Shown here piece after piece: positions 53,649-62,496 of a stretch of 64,000 nucleotides of DNA. The position numbers and the translations under genes were made by a program. The notes under the pieces are model-generated. The model was given only the letters and a program-made list of their open reading frames with translations, had not been told where the DNA came from and did no database searches. The stretch is from 21-14-0-10-47-8 sp966211795 (GTDB lineage: Bacteria > Bdellovibrionota > Bdellovibrionia > Bdellovibrionales > Bdellovibrionaceae): assembly GCA_966211795.1 (NCBI GenBank), contig CBIHNW010000015.1:68167-132166 (forward strand). Direction: 5' to 3'. Within the stretch, counting starts at the first letter, position 1. The number at the start of each line of letters is the position of its first letter.

Positions 53649-55211
53649 TTAAACCTTCTTCGACAAAGACCCAATTTTAGGAATCACGAACTCGAGAAAA
53701 TCACCATCTCGTTGTTGCATGATCGCGTTTTGCGCGACCGGGTGGTCGAATTTAAACTCTTCCCGAAATGTCTGATAGGAATTTGTGGAGACGGTCTTAT
53801 CGTCTTCTTTGACCTTGTCTTCAAAGGCCCGGGTGCCGGCCACGACGGCTTTGTCGTTCTGGATGCGGACCTTGACCGAATCCTTGTCGTGTTCGGGCGA
53901 GTAGGCGCGAAGCACGTAGGAGCCTGAAGTTTCCGACAGGGTGCTGCCGCGATTTTGGATTTTATAAAAGGGATCGCCCGCTTTTTCGGTATAGTGGGCG
54001 GCCTCGGTCAGTTGGTTTTGCTTTAATTCATTGAGCTCGCGCTGGAAGAGGTTGTCCTGCACGCGCATGGATTCTTTCAAGGCGTTATCGTTGATTTTAT
54101 AATTTTCCTGGAAATGTTCGTGCTGACGCTTGAGATTGGCGTCTTGCACTTCTTTGTTTTTCTCGAAGGCCTGCTGATAATTTTTCTGCATTTCCTGCGA
54201 TTTGGTTTCGAAAGTGGTTCTCTTTTTTTCAGTTTCGTATTTGTAGGTCTCGTCCTGGCGTTTCAGTTTATCATCGGCCATGGTTTTTTGTTCGAGAACT
54301 TTTCGTTCGCCATCCTGGTGGACTTGCTCGATCTGCTGGGAGTTCTCTTTGTAGACCTTTTCTTGCTGAATGTGACCGCGCTGAACTTCGCGATTGAGCT
54401 GCGCTTGATTTTCGTCACGCAGACGATCCATGCGGCTGATGCCTTCGGCTTGTTGTTTTTCGGTCTCGGTTTTCAGTTTCTGTTTCACGGCGTTGAGATT
54501 GGTTTCGCCACGGGCTTGCTCGCGGGCGATGCGGGCTTGGTTCGTTTCCTGTTTTTGCTTCAAAGTTTCAAAGCTCTGCGTGCGCTCTTTTTCGAGAGCG
54601 GCTTGGCGCATGGCATTTTCGGCCTGAGATGTTTTATGAAATCTGTCGTTGATCTGGCGCAATTCTTCGGCGTTTTTTTCCTGAATCTCGACGCGCTTGT
54701 CGTTGGAGCTTTGGTAGATGCGCGTGATTTCCGAGTTGGCCTGCTTCTGCACGCGATTGATTTGGTCTTGCTGTTGGCGCATGGATTCTTGCGCCTCTTT
54801 TTGGATCTTGGATTGTTGCTGATTTTCGCGGTCGTTCAGCGCCTTCATGCGCTCTTCAACTTGTTTTTCGGCGGTGCTGGCCTGCGTATTCAAGGCCTTT
54901 TGATTGTTATCGACGTACTTTTTGTAGGTCGTCAGCTCTTTGTTTCCCTGCTCCTTCAACGTGCTGACGCGATCTTGATTTTCTTCGCGCACGCCTTCCG
55001 TGGATTCGCGTCCGGCCTTCTTGAGATGATTGATCGAAGCTTCGTTGTTGCTTTGGATTTCGCCACGCTGTTGTTTGTAGGATTCGCGCAGGTCATCTAA
55101 GTCCTGCTGCTGAGCCTTGACCAGATCGCGCCGCTTTTTCTGGTGCTCTTTCTGAAGGTCGTTGAGCTCTTCCGTATTGGATCTTCTTTGCGTCGAAATT
55201 TCGGATGCCAT
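53649..55211 (-). CDS. Long coiled-coil protein with C-terminal Hsp20/alpha-crystallin-like domain
   Basis: A 520-residue protein. The first ~410 residues are extremely rich in Gln, Glu, Lys, Arg and Asn with heptad-like spacing (e.g. ELNDLQKEHQKKRRDLVKAQ), predicting a very long coiled coil. From ~415 the sequence becomes beta-rich (SGSYVLRAYSPEHDKDSVKV; NDKAVVAGTRAFEDKV; TFREEFKFDHPV; DGDFLEFVIPKI), matching the strand order and spacing of an Hsp20 domain. No signal peptide or membrane segment is visible. It is possibly a filament-forming or scaffold protein. The start ATG at 55211 has a weak GAGAG. Confidence 0.78.
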   Translation of the reverse strand: MASEISTQRRSNTEELNDLQKEHQKKRRDLVKAQQQDLDDLRESYKQQRGEIQSNNEASINHLKKAGRESTEGVREENQDRVSTLKEQGNKELTTYKKYVDNNQKALNTQASTAEKQVEERMKALNDRENQQQSKIQKEAQESMRQQQDQINRVQKQANSEITRIYQSSNDKRVEIQEKNAEELRQINDRFHKTSQAENAMRQAALEKERTQSFETLKQKQETNQARIAREQARGETNLNAVKQKLKTETEKQQAEGISRMDRLRDENQAQLNREVQRGHIQQEKVYKENSQQIEQVHQDGERKVLEQKTMADDKLKRQDETYKYETEKKRTTFETKSQEMQKNYQQAFEKNKEVQDANLKRQHEHFQENYKINDNALKESMRVQDNLFQRELNELKQNQLTEAAHYTEKAGDPFYKIQNRGSTLSETSGSYVLRAYSPEHDKDSVKVRIQNDKAVVAGTRAFEDKVKEDDKTVSTNSYQTFREEFKFDHPVAQNAIMQQRDGDFLEFVIPKIGSLSKKV

Positions 55212-55269
55212 GCTCTCAGTGTATCATGCTGAGAATCGGATGGCCGAGAGCGAGAATCGGGAACTGGTC

Positions 55270-55641
55270 TCAGGGAGGGTTTTTGACAGCAGGTTTTGCC
55301 AAGTCCGCAGCTGGTGGCGGAGCGGACGGAGTTTCAAGGACTGCGGGAGTTGTCGCGCTGGAAGCTGGGTTGGCGGAAACCGCGGCTAAACTGGCAGGAT
55401 CCCGGGGACTGTTGCAGGCAGGCATTTCGTTCGTGCGTCCGAAGCACATCCACGTGTCGATGTAAGTTATTTTTTCGCCCGCTTGCAGGTGGTGGTAGCC
55501 TTGATATTGGTCGGGGTCCAGGTTGCTCTTGATCTGGGCGCCAGGTTTTCCATCGGCAGAAGTGATCTGCAAAAGGAACATGCGGTACTCGGCCAAGGCC
55601 GGTAACGAAGTGAATAGAAAAAAGAGCAGGCAAAGACGCAT
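55270..55641 (-). CDS. Small secreted protein of unknown function
   Basis: A 123-residue exported protein: signal peptide ~1-17 (LPALAEY), a ~60-residue domain with two cysteines (MCFGRTNEMPAC), then a Pro/Ala-rich tail (TPSAPPPAADLAKPAVKNPP). AAAAAGGGA precedes the ATG. It lies 58 bases upstream of the coiled-coil/Hsp20 gene on the same strand, so co-transcription is possible. No family was recognised. Confidence 0.7.
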   Translation of the reverse strand: MRLCLLFFLFTSLPALAEYRMFLLQITSADGKPGAQIKSNLDPDQYQGYHHLQAGEKITYIDTWMCFGRTNEMPACNSPRDPASLAAVSANPASSATTPAVLETPSAPPPAADLAKPAVKNPP

Positions 55642-55720
55642 TCCCTTTTTTCGGTCGTTCTTGGAAAATTCTTAAAAACTGAAAGGCGAGTGCGAGAAAT
55701 CGACCTGAGGGTCAAGGATA

Positions 55721-55752
55721 AGCACTGCGCCCGATGCTGAGCGCTCAGTGCT
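55721..55752. repeat. Nested inverted repeats after the 171-residue protein gene
   Basis: AGCACTG (55721-55727) pairs with CAGTGCT (55746-55752) and encloses the perfect palindrome CTGAGCGCTCAG (55737-55748). The cluster lies just after the stop of the minus-strand gene at 55759. No T-run is present. Confidence 0.4.
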
Positions 55753-55758
55753 CAATGC

Positions 55759-56274
55759 TTAGTGATGCTGTTCGGTGGCGGCGCGGACCGTGTTTTCAAC
55801 GATGTGAAAATAAGTTCGTACCAACATTTCGAAAGCTTCTTCATCCAGCTCACGCAAGAAAGAGACTTTTTCGTAATAAGATTTCTTGGCGATCAATTCG
55901 GTCATGACGTCTTGCACGCGCTTCATCTTGTTGAAGTCGAAGAAGTCCTTGTCGTCTTTGCCTTGACCCATGACTTTGGCGATCGAGTGATTGTCGAACA
56001 GAATGTGAATGCCCATTGCTGACTGTTTCAGCAAAGCTTCCATTCTCTCCAAACTTTTCTCTTGCGCAGACTTGGCTTGCTTGTCGGCTTTTTCTTTCTC
56101 GCCCGCTTTGCCGGCCCGATTGGCTTGATCATTTTCCTGTCCAGACACGCCACCCCTCCTTAGTTTTTGAGCCCTGCGGTTTTCAAATTCTCGAGCATTC
56201 ATGCTTGAAGAATTTGTTCCTGAGCTCTGTGCGGCTTTGGATCGTCCAACTTGATCCCATTCCGTGTGAGCCAA
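55759..56274 (-). CDS. Small cytoplasmic protein of unknown function
   Basis: A 171-residue protein. The first ~75 residues are low-complexity and charged (GQENDQANRAGKAGEKEKADKQA). The C-terminal ~90 residues are helical (FNKMKRVQDVMTELIAKKSYYEKV; REELDEEAFEML-like pattern). A TTG start at 56274 has GAGGGG eight bases upstream, better than the internal ATG at 56202. There is no signal peptide or membrane segment. It lies head-to-head with the ATC-start gene. No family was recognised. Confidence 0.65.
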   Translation of the reverse strand: MAHTEWDQVGRSKAAQSSGTNSSSMNAREFENRRAQKLRRGGVSGQENDQANRAGKAGEKEKADKQAKSAQEKSLERMEALLKQSAMGIHILFDNHSIAKVMGQGKDDKDFFDFNKMKRVQDVMTELIAKKSYYEKVSFLRELDEEAFEMLVRTYFHIVENTVRAATEQHH

Positions 56275-56414
56275 AACAGAAATCCCCTCAACTTTATGGT
56301 GAGAAAAATTTCTTCGACTTGCAAGTTTTAGTGAAGATTATGACGAGGCCCATCAAGATGCGCGCTTTGGATTTTCAGGTCGAGGTGTTAGCGTGAAGTC
56401 ACCAGGAGGCCGTT

Positions 56415-57290
56415 ATCGCCAAGTCGAAAGTTCCCTCTAAAAAACCGAAAAAGCTGAAAGCCAAGGGCGTTCGTTTCCGACGCAAAGTTCCCGCCATTGT
56501 CATCGATCAGCAAGCTGGTCTGGTTTTCGATAGCGAGAAAGAACTTTACGATTACTTCAAACCGCAAGTCGAGGCTTTGGAAAAGGAGCATCAAGCGCAT
56601 CGTCCCGCAAACGATATCAGCGAAGAAGAGATTGCGGATATGGCATCTGAGCTGGATATCACCCTCGAAGAGCCGGCTGAGATTTGGTACGACGAGAAAA
56701 CTTTCTCTGAATTTCCGATCTTTCATTTCCTGCGTCCTCTGGAAAGCGCGGATGCCTTTCATGTCGCAGTCACCTATGTTTCTTCGGAAGACGAGCCGAC
56801 TTTCATTTTCTTGCATTTTGTCACACGCGATTTGGATCTGGTCGCTCGTTATCGACGCGGTGATCTGGTTTACGATCGAGCTTTCGAAGAGGTCGGGTTT
56901 GGCGCTCTCGAAGGAGATTCATTGGCCGAGGGAGATCCGATGGCCATCGGTCTTTTTCTATCGATGCTGAAGCTTCGCGCGGAAGGGGATGTGCCATTCG
57001 AACAATTCCAAGCCATCGGCGCCGAGTGTCGAGAAGAGACCATCGAAAATGCCGATGAGATCTGGCGCAGCAATGACCTTCAGGGAAATACGCTTGTGAC
57101 TTTTATCAGGGAATTTCCGGATCACCTCATGAAGGACCTATCCTACATCGCAGTCACTCAGGAAGACTCAAGCAACAGCGTGCACTCGCTTCTTTTTTCT
57201 TTCCCGACGACCGATGCCACCTTAGTCGATCGCTATCGTCACGGTGAGAACTTGCAGACCGATGATGTCAGCCAAGAATCCAGCCATTGA
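56415..57290 (+). CDS. Unknown protein with a probable ATC start codon
   Basis: A 291-residue soluble protein. The frame is open from a TGA at about 56394, and the only start codon near its head with a matching Shine-Dalgarno is ATC 56415: AGGAGG (56404-56409) lies exactly five bases before it. The product then begins with Ala-Lys-Ser-Lys (read as Met-Ala-Lys-Ser-Lys), then a Lys-rich stretch and VPAIVIDQQAGLVFDSEKELYDYF. The first standard start, TTG 56577, would drop 54 residues of coherent coding sequence. The protein is acidic, with no domain that I recognise. A point change from ATG or a sequencing error must be excluded. Confidence 0.7.
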   Translation: MAKSKVPSKKPKKLKAKGVRFRRKVPAIVIDQQAGLVFDSEKELYDYFKPQVEALEKEHQAHRPANDISEEEIADMASELDITLEEPAEIWYDEKTFSEFPIFHFLRPLESADAFHVAVTYVSSEDEPTFIFLHFVTRDLDLVARYRRGDLVYDRAFEEVGFGALEGDSLAEGDPMAIGLFLSMLKLRAEGDVPFEQFQAIGAECREETIENADEIWRSNDLQGNTLVTFIREFPDHLMKDLSYIAVTQEDSSNSVHSLLFSFPTTDATLVDRYRHGENLQTDDVSQESSH

Positions 57291-57337
57291 TCTAAGTTTC
57301 GGGAGATTCGCTACTAGGTGGTACCAAAGAGTGATGT

Positions 57338-57787
57338 ATGAAGCCTTTTCTTAAAAAGCTATGGCGAGCACTTGTGCTATTCTGGACGGTTCTTGGCGCT
57401 TTCGTTTTTTTCGTCGTCTTGGTGACCGTTCTTTACTCTTTGGGATTTCAAAAATGGAAGAGTGCAGGTGAAATCAGCACCGAGGAGTACTGTCATCAAC
57501 ATCCTGTCGGCTCGACCTATAAAGCGGTCGATCTGGCTTCGGATTGGCATCACATTCAGTTGAAGACAGGGCGGCTGGTGAGCTCCGTTGCCACAATCGA
57601 GCTGACTCGCAACAAGCTTTCAGACGAAAATCACCAGAAAGCATTGTCAACGCTTCGCCAGATCGATGAGCAAGGATTGCCGGCGACTTTGTGGATCACT
57701 GATACGGTATTTTTGCTGAAGAAGACCTGCGAGATCAGCTTCGAGCATGGGTTGGTGAGCAAAGCCGATTACCGAACTTGGGATTAG
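57338..57787 (+). CDS. Membrane-anchored protein of unknown function
   Basis: A 149-residue protein with one N-terminal transmembrane helix (residues ~11-33, ALVLFWTVLGAFVFFVVLVTVLYSL) and a ~110-residue soluble domain with a single pair of cysteines (EEYCHQ; KKTCEI). A type II topology would place the domain outside the inner membrane. The start is preceded by AAAGAG. No domain was recognised. It lies 47 bases after the ATC-start gene and may be co-transcribed with it. Confidence 0.7.
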   Translation: MKPFLKKLWRALVLFWTVLGAFVFFVVLVTVLYSLGFQKWKSAGEISTEEYCHQHPVGSTYKAVDLASDWHHIQLKTGRLVSSVATIELTRNKLSDENHQKALSTLRQIDEQGLPATLWITDTVFLLKKTCEISFEHGLVSKADYRTWD

Positions 57788-57818
57788 GCGCTTTCGCTCG
57801 GGCTTCAAGGCTGTGCCA

Positions 57819-58580
57819 TTAAAAACAAAAGCTGCGGGTGAAGTCGTAATACTGAGCTTGGGTCCAAGCTTGTCCCAGCTTGTCTTTCAATGGATGCAAA
57901 GCTTGGAGGGTGTAAGGATGGCGAGAGTCTGCATTGTATTTCGCAGGATCAGCCTGGAAGGTCGGGATCAAGACATCGACGTAAGCCGCGATGGCGCCTG
58001 ATGAGCCCGCACCGGTGAACTGGATGCGAAGCGCTTGAAATGAGCTGCTATCGCCTTTGAGATTCACCAAGATGTTGGCTTGATTGAAAAATGAAGTCTC
58101 GGCGATGCCCGCAAACGCCGCCATTTGTTGGACCTCGGAATAGTTAAAGACCTGGTAAGAGTAGTCGGTTAACAACTGAAATCCCGCAGAAACCTTACGC
58201 TCGAATTGGTAAGACAGCGATGTGCTATCCATGGAAGATTTGTTGTCAGGCGATACGGCCCAGCGCTTGACGGTCATATCTAAATTGGTGGTGCTCCAGC
58301 TCGCGGGAACTTTCAAGAATTGCAGGCGCACGTAATCGGGTCGGGCTTGGCCGTATTGATCAACGAACTGCATGACTCGAACTTTGAGATCCGCATTGTC
58401 CGACACATCTTGCGAGCACAAGGCCATCGCATCCGTCGAAGAATTCGTGACGTTCGAGGAATTGTTAGCGGTGCCGAATCCATCATCGGATGATTTGGAT
58501 TTTCCGCATCCAATCAGACCAGCCAAGGCGATCAAGCAAAGAGAGACTTGCAGAGTTTTTTGTAGATTCCAGGCTTTCAT
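57819..58580 (-). CDS. Lipoprotein of unknown function
   Basis: A 253-residue protein with a signal peptide and lipobox LIGC (Cys about residue 25), a Ser/Asn/Thr-rich linker to ~55, then a beta-rich domain with two further Cys (ALCSQDV; RSFCF). GGGGGAATTT precedes ATG 58580; a longer frame to 58622 is rejected. No family was recognised. It converges on the membrane-anchored gene at 57338 with 31 bases between stops. Confidence 0.75.
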   Translation of the reverse strand: MKAWNLQKTLQVSLCLIALAGLIGCGKSKSSDDGFGTANNSSNVTNSSTDAMALCSQDVSDNADLKVRVMQFVDQYGQARPDYVRLQFLKVPASWSTTNLDMTVKRWAVSPDNKSSMDSTSLSYQFERKVSAGFQLLTDYSYQVFNYSEVQQMAAFAGIAETSFFNQANILVNLKGDSSSFQALRIQFTGAGSSGAIAAYVDVLIPTFQADPAKYNADSRHPYTLQALHPLKDKLGQAWTQAQYYDFTRSFCF

Positions 58581-59158
58581 AAATTCCCCCGATGCCACTC
58601 TTAACAGCAAGGCGGATGCCATGCTTCACTCTGAAACATAGAAAATATGGCGTGATTTCAAGCAATTGCAGGGCTGTTTTTGAGTCGATCTGAGAACGAC
58701 TCAAAATGATCGACCACGGTTTGGCCAGTTGCCGTTGCATGGTTAACAGCATTGAAACGCTAACAGCGGGCAGTGTTCGGAATGAGACGCAGCGATCGCT
58801 CGCTCGATGAAGTGCTGAGCTACGAGGGTGAAAAGCAATTTCCGATGGTGATTCGCTTTCGTGTCCATCCACGATCTTGACCGTTGGTCCGATGCAATGT
58901 CGTGACATCGCGATAACATGGCATACCGATGGTCAACATCATGGATAGGGTGTTGCCAATCTTTACGGGGCAAAGGTGTTTGGCGAAACAAAGCAGTCTC
59001 GTGTTTGGTTCGACCCAAGTGCAAAAAGTGGATGCTGGTAGACCGGAAGGTTGGAACAGTTGCGATTTCGGTCGCGGGGTGGATTGGTTACGATTTAGGT
59101 CGCAGAGTGGAGCGGCTTTGATCTTGGTTGGAGGAAGAGGTTTGAACCTTAGAGTTCG
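58581..59158. other. Gene-free region of 578 bases
   Basis: Between the lipoprotein start (minus) and the mazG stop (minus). It carries the second copy of the palindromic repeat (58864-58947). The rest shows no convincing ORF. The short overlapping frames here lack Shine-Dalgarno and coherent composition. Confidence 0.5.
58864..58947. repeat. Palindromic repeat element, copy B
   Basis: ATCCACGATCTTGACC (58867-58882) pairs with GGTCAACATCATGGAT (58931-58946) at 14 of 16 positions. The interior aligns with copy A (47853-47942): the segment after the left arm matches at about 18 of 26 positions, and both copies share an AACRTGSCATACC block before the right arm. It is a diverged member of the same family. 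Confidence 0.7.
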
Positions 59159-59974
59159 TTAGCCGCGATTTTTCTTGGCTTGTTGCCAGAGCTTTTCTTT
59201 TTCGTCGAGCGAGAGATCGGGGAATTCTTCGAGCGATTTGCCGGACAGTTTGAGAACTTCGTTGAAGCGATCTTCGAAGCGGCGATTGGCGGTGCGCAGG
59301 CATTGTTCGGGCTCAAGCCCCAAATGCCTTGCCAGTTGGGCGACTGAAAAAAGAACATCGCCGATTTCGTGCTCAAGCTTTTGCGCGTCGGGTTTTGGCG
59401 CATTCATTTCTTCCTTGAGTTCGCCCACTTCCTCATGCACTTTTTCGAGCACTTCGGAGGGTTTGTCCCAATCGAACTTGAGGCGCTTGGTTTTGCCGCC
59501 GATTTTTTGAGCTGCTTGCAAGGCTGGCATTTGACGGGGATAGCTGAAAACCGGCTTTGGTTTTTCTTTTTGCTCTTTGGCTTTGAGCTTTTCCCAGTTC
59601 TTCCACACTTCGGTGGTGGTTTTAGCGCCATCGTCACCAAAAACGTGCGGGTGGCGACGGATCATTTTCTCGTTCAGGTTTTTGATGACATCCAACAGAG
59701 AAAAATGGTGGTCGTCGGATGCGACTTGCGCTTGCAGGATGACTTGGAATAAAAAATCACCAAGCTCATCTTTGATTTCATGCTGATTCTGGCTTTCGAT
59801 GGCTTCGACGAGTTCGAAGGCCTCTTCGATCGCGTATTGGGTCAGGGTCCGTTGCGTCTGTTCCTTGTCCCAGGGGCAGCCATTGGGCCCGCGCAACTGC
59901 TGGACGATCTCGACCAGAGTCTGAAATTCTTGAAGAAGTGGGTTGGAACTCGTACCTTTGTCCATAGTGCTCAT
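59159..59974 (-). CDS. mazG: Nucleoside triphosphate pyrophosphohydrolase MazG
   Basis: A 271-residue MazG with two tandem MazG domains. Domain 1 has GCPWDKEQTQ and the metal-binding EEAFELVEAI and ELGDFLFQVI. Domain 2 has EVGELKEEM and EIGDVLFSVAQLARH. It hydrolyses (d)NTPs to monophosphates, cleaning up non-canonical nucleotides or limiting ppGpp-linked stress. ATG 59974 is chosen; ATG 59965 and TTG 59995 are alternatives and none has a clear Shine-Dalgarno. It is divergent from the PgpH-type gene (101 bases apart). Confidence 0.95.
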   Translation of the reverse strand: MSTMDKGTSSNPLLQEFQTLVEIVQQLRGPNGCPWDKEQTQRTLTQYAIEEAFELVEAIESQNQHEIKDELGDFLFQVILQAQVASDDHHFSLLDVIKNLNEKMIRRHPHVFGDDGAKTTTEVWKNWEKLKAKEQKEKPKPVFSYPRQMPALQAAQKIGGKTKRLKFDWDKPSEVLEKVHEEVGELKEEMNAPKPDAQKLEHEIGDVLFSVAQLARHLGLEPEQCLRTANRRFEDRFNEVLKLSGKSLEEFPDLSLDEKEKLWQQAKKNRG

Positions 59975-60075
59975 TTGAATAAGGTGATATTTCAATCGGA
60001 TTTTCTCTAAAAAGCCAGAGAAATTCCGATAAGTTGATAAGTTGTCGAAGGGCTAAGGGGCTAAGTAGAAGCAGC

Positions 60076-62496
60076 ATGATGTCACGCAAGAACCCGCATA
60101 ACAAAGACGTCACTCATAAACGGGTGAACTATGAGGATCACAGCCTCAAGTTCCTGGATTGGGTGGACCGTTTGGGTCTGGAACGAACGTTCTTGGGCCG
60201 ACTTGCGGGACGCATCGAAGACAAGCTGCAAACCCGCCGATTCGCCTTCATTTTTATTTTCTCTCTGCTTTTGGCCTATGCCATCACTTTCGAAATTCGC
60301 ACCCAGATGGATTTTCAAATCGGCGAGGTCGTGAAATACGACGTGGTCTCGCCGGTGAGCTTCGAGATGGTCGACGAGGTCACCACCGAAGAAAAACGCG
60401 TGCGCGCCGAAATGGCCGTGCCGCTGATCATGGATTTTGATCCGGCCGTGTACGAGCGGGTCTCGAGCAGCGTTTACCGGGCATTTCGTTTGATGCGCTT
60501 TGAATTGAAGCGTGTCGTTTGGCCCCGATCCGCAGCGGCGCGAGAAGAGAAGATCAAAGATTTCATCATCCACAAGGGCGAGTTCGAGAAAGCCTTGGGC
60601 GCCAATGTTCCGGATTATATTTTCGAATGGTTGGTTCGCGAAAACTTTAGTGCGCGGTTGGAAAACGTGGTCATCCGCAATCTCGAGGCCTGGTACCAAA
60701 CGCAGATTGCCGAGAATCTGGACCGCATGGTACCTGCCAACCAAAGCGTTGTGCTGGCGCGAACCGTGAACAAGAACAATCGCGGCCGCGAATTCAATGT
60801 CCGTCGCAGTGATATCGTCGATGCGGCCAACACCGAATTTTTTGTCACTAAAAATTTAAAAGGTTTTGAAAAAGCCAGCGAAAAAGACGTGGGCTACCTG
60901 CAGGAATTCAGTCGCAAACTGATCTATCCGAATCTCACCATGAATAAGCAAGAGGTCGCTTCTCGCCGGCAAACGGCGCGGGATTCGGTTTTGCCGATCA
61001 CGATTTCGGTGAAGAAGAATCAGACTTTGCTACCGGAAGGAACGGTCATTCAGCCTTTTCATATGGCGATGGTGAAGGAGATCCAGACATTGCGGTCGGA
61101 TCGACGTCACGACATCTTGGCGGTGGCGATCGCGTTTATTTTCCTGGCGATCATCGTCGTGTTCTTTCAGTACCTGCGACGTTTTTCATTGAATCGCATC
61201 AAGGTTGACAACAAAGATATCTTTGTCATGGGAAGCGTCACCTTGATCACGGTGATCTTCGCGAAGCTCTTCTTTTTCGTGATCGAAACGGCCTTTATCA
61301 CCAAGTTTGGCTCGGGTCTTTCGCATGACATGTTCCTTTACCTGATGCCGGTGGCGGCGGCGCCGATGTTGGTTGGTTTGCTGATCCAGTCGGGCGAGGT
61401 TGTTTGGCTCTTCACCGCGTTCTTGTCGGTGGCGATGGGTTTGATGACCGAAATGAATTTTGCGTTCATGGTGGTCACCTTTGCCGGCGGCATTGCGGCC
61501 GCGCGGGGCGTGTACAACTGTAAAAAACGAAACGACATCTACTGGGCAGGCGTGCGCACGGGCGTGGTCAATGCCTTGATGATCGTCCTCATGTTGATCG
61601 TGACCAAGATGGATCAGGCGAACTTCTTAAAAGATCTTGCGGGCTCGGTGCCGGCCGGATTTTTATCCGGAATTTTTTCAGCAATGGGCGCGATGATCCT
61701 GGTTCCGTTTTTGGAAACCGTTTTCAGTTACACGACAGACGTGAAGCTTTTGGAACTTTCAAACCTGAATCATCCTTTGCTGAAAGACATGATCGTCAAA
61801 GCACCGGGTACTTATCATCATTCGATGTTGGTTGGCAGCATGGTCGAAGCCGCAGCGGAAGAAATCGGTGCCAATCCCTTGTTGGCCAAGGTCATGAGCT
61901 ATTATCACGATATCGGAAAGATGGAGCACGCCAATTATTTTATCGAGAATCAAAAGCCAGGCCAGAATCCGCATGATCAGATTTCGCCCTACATGAGCAA
62001 AACCTTGCTGGTGGCGCACGTGAAGGACGGAGTCGAGATGGGGGTCGCCCACAAGCTCGGTAAGCCCATCATTGATGGGATCATTCAGCATCACGGAACG
62101 ACGTTGATTTCTTATTTCTACAACAAAGCGATGGATCTCAAAACCGAGGGCGAGTGCGAAGTTTCGGAAGAAGAGTTCCGCTATCCGGGGCCGAAGCCGC
62201 AATTTCGCGAGGCCGCTTTGTGCATGCTGGCCGACAGCATCGAGGCCGCCAGCCGATCTTTGGACGAGCCGACTCCGGTGCGCTTGCAGAATATCGTGCG
62301 CAATATCGTGCAACGAAAATTCATGGAAGGTCAGCTCGACGAGTGCAGTCTGACGCTGAAAGATCTCTCGAAGGTGGAGCAGGCATTTACGCGCATCTTG
62401 CTGGGGATCTACCACCAGCGCATCGATTACCCGAAGGCCGCCGGTGGTGGCGCTTCCGAGGCGCCATCGCCATTCTTTAATTTTCAACCGAAATAA
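60076..62496 (+). CDS. pgpH: 7TM-HD family c-di-AMP phosphodiesterase (PgpH-like)
   Basis: An 806-residue membrane protein: one N-terminal helix (~60-78), a ~270-residue extracytoplasmic 7TMR-HD region with conserved motifs (VSPVSFEMVDEVT; FIIHKGE), seven transmembrane helices (~340-550), and a cytoplasmic HD domain with the metal ligands in APGTYHHSMLVGS and YYHDIGKME, followed by QHHGTTL. This is the architecture of PgpH, which hydrolyses cyclic di-AMP. ATG 60076 or 60079 are alternatives. No cyclase (DacA-type) gene is in the window. Confidence 0.93.
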   Translation: MMSRKNPHNKDVTHKRVNYEDHSLKFLDWVDRLGLERTFLGRLAGRIEDKLQTRRFAFIFIFSLLLAYAITFEIRTQMDFQIGEVVKYDVVSPVSFEMVDEVTTEEKRVRAEMAVPLIMDFDPAVYERVSSSVYRAFRLMRFELKRVVWPRSAAAREEKIKDFIIHKGEFEKALGANVPDYIFEWLVRENFSARLENVVIRNLEAWYQTQIAENLDRMVPANQSVVLARTVNKNNRGREFNVRRSDIVDAANTEFFVTKNLKGFEKASEKDVGYLQEFSRKLIYPNLTMNKQEVASRRQTARDSVLPITISVKKNQTLLPEGTVIQPFHMAMVKEIQTLRSDRRHDILAVAIAFIFLAIIVVFFQYLRRFSLNRIKVDNKDIFVMGSVTLITVIFAKLFFFVIETAFITKFGSGLSHDMFLYLMPVAAAPMLVGLLIQSGEVVWLFTAFLSVAMGLMTEMNFAFMVVTFAGGIAAARGVYNCKKRNDIYWAGVRTGVVNALMIVLMLIVTKMDQANFLKDLAGSVPAGFLSGIFSAMGAMILVPFLETVFSYTTDVKLLELSNLNHPLLKDMIVKAPGTYHHSMLVGSMVEAAAEEIGANPLLAKVMSYYHDIGKMEHANYFIENQKPGQNPHDQISPYMSKTLLVAHVKDGVEMGVAHKLGKPIIDGIIQHHGTTLISYFYNKAMDLKTEGECEVSEEEFRYPGPKPQFREAALCMLADSIEAASRSLDEPTPVRLQNIVRNIVQRKFMEGQLDECSLTLKDLSKVEQAFTRILLGIYHQRIDYPKAAGGGASEAPSPFFNFQPK

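Noticed and set aside
54114..55100. Hydrophobic plus-strand frame (328 codons) opposite the coiled-coil gene
   Set aside because: Antisense of Gln/Glu/Lys codons gives Leu/Phe-rich nonsense; there is no Shine-Dalgarno and the coiled-coil gene is coherent.
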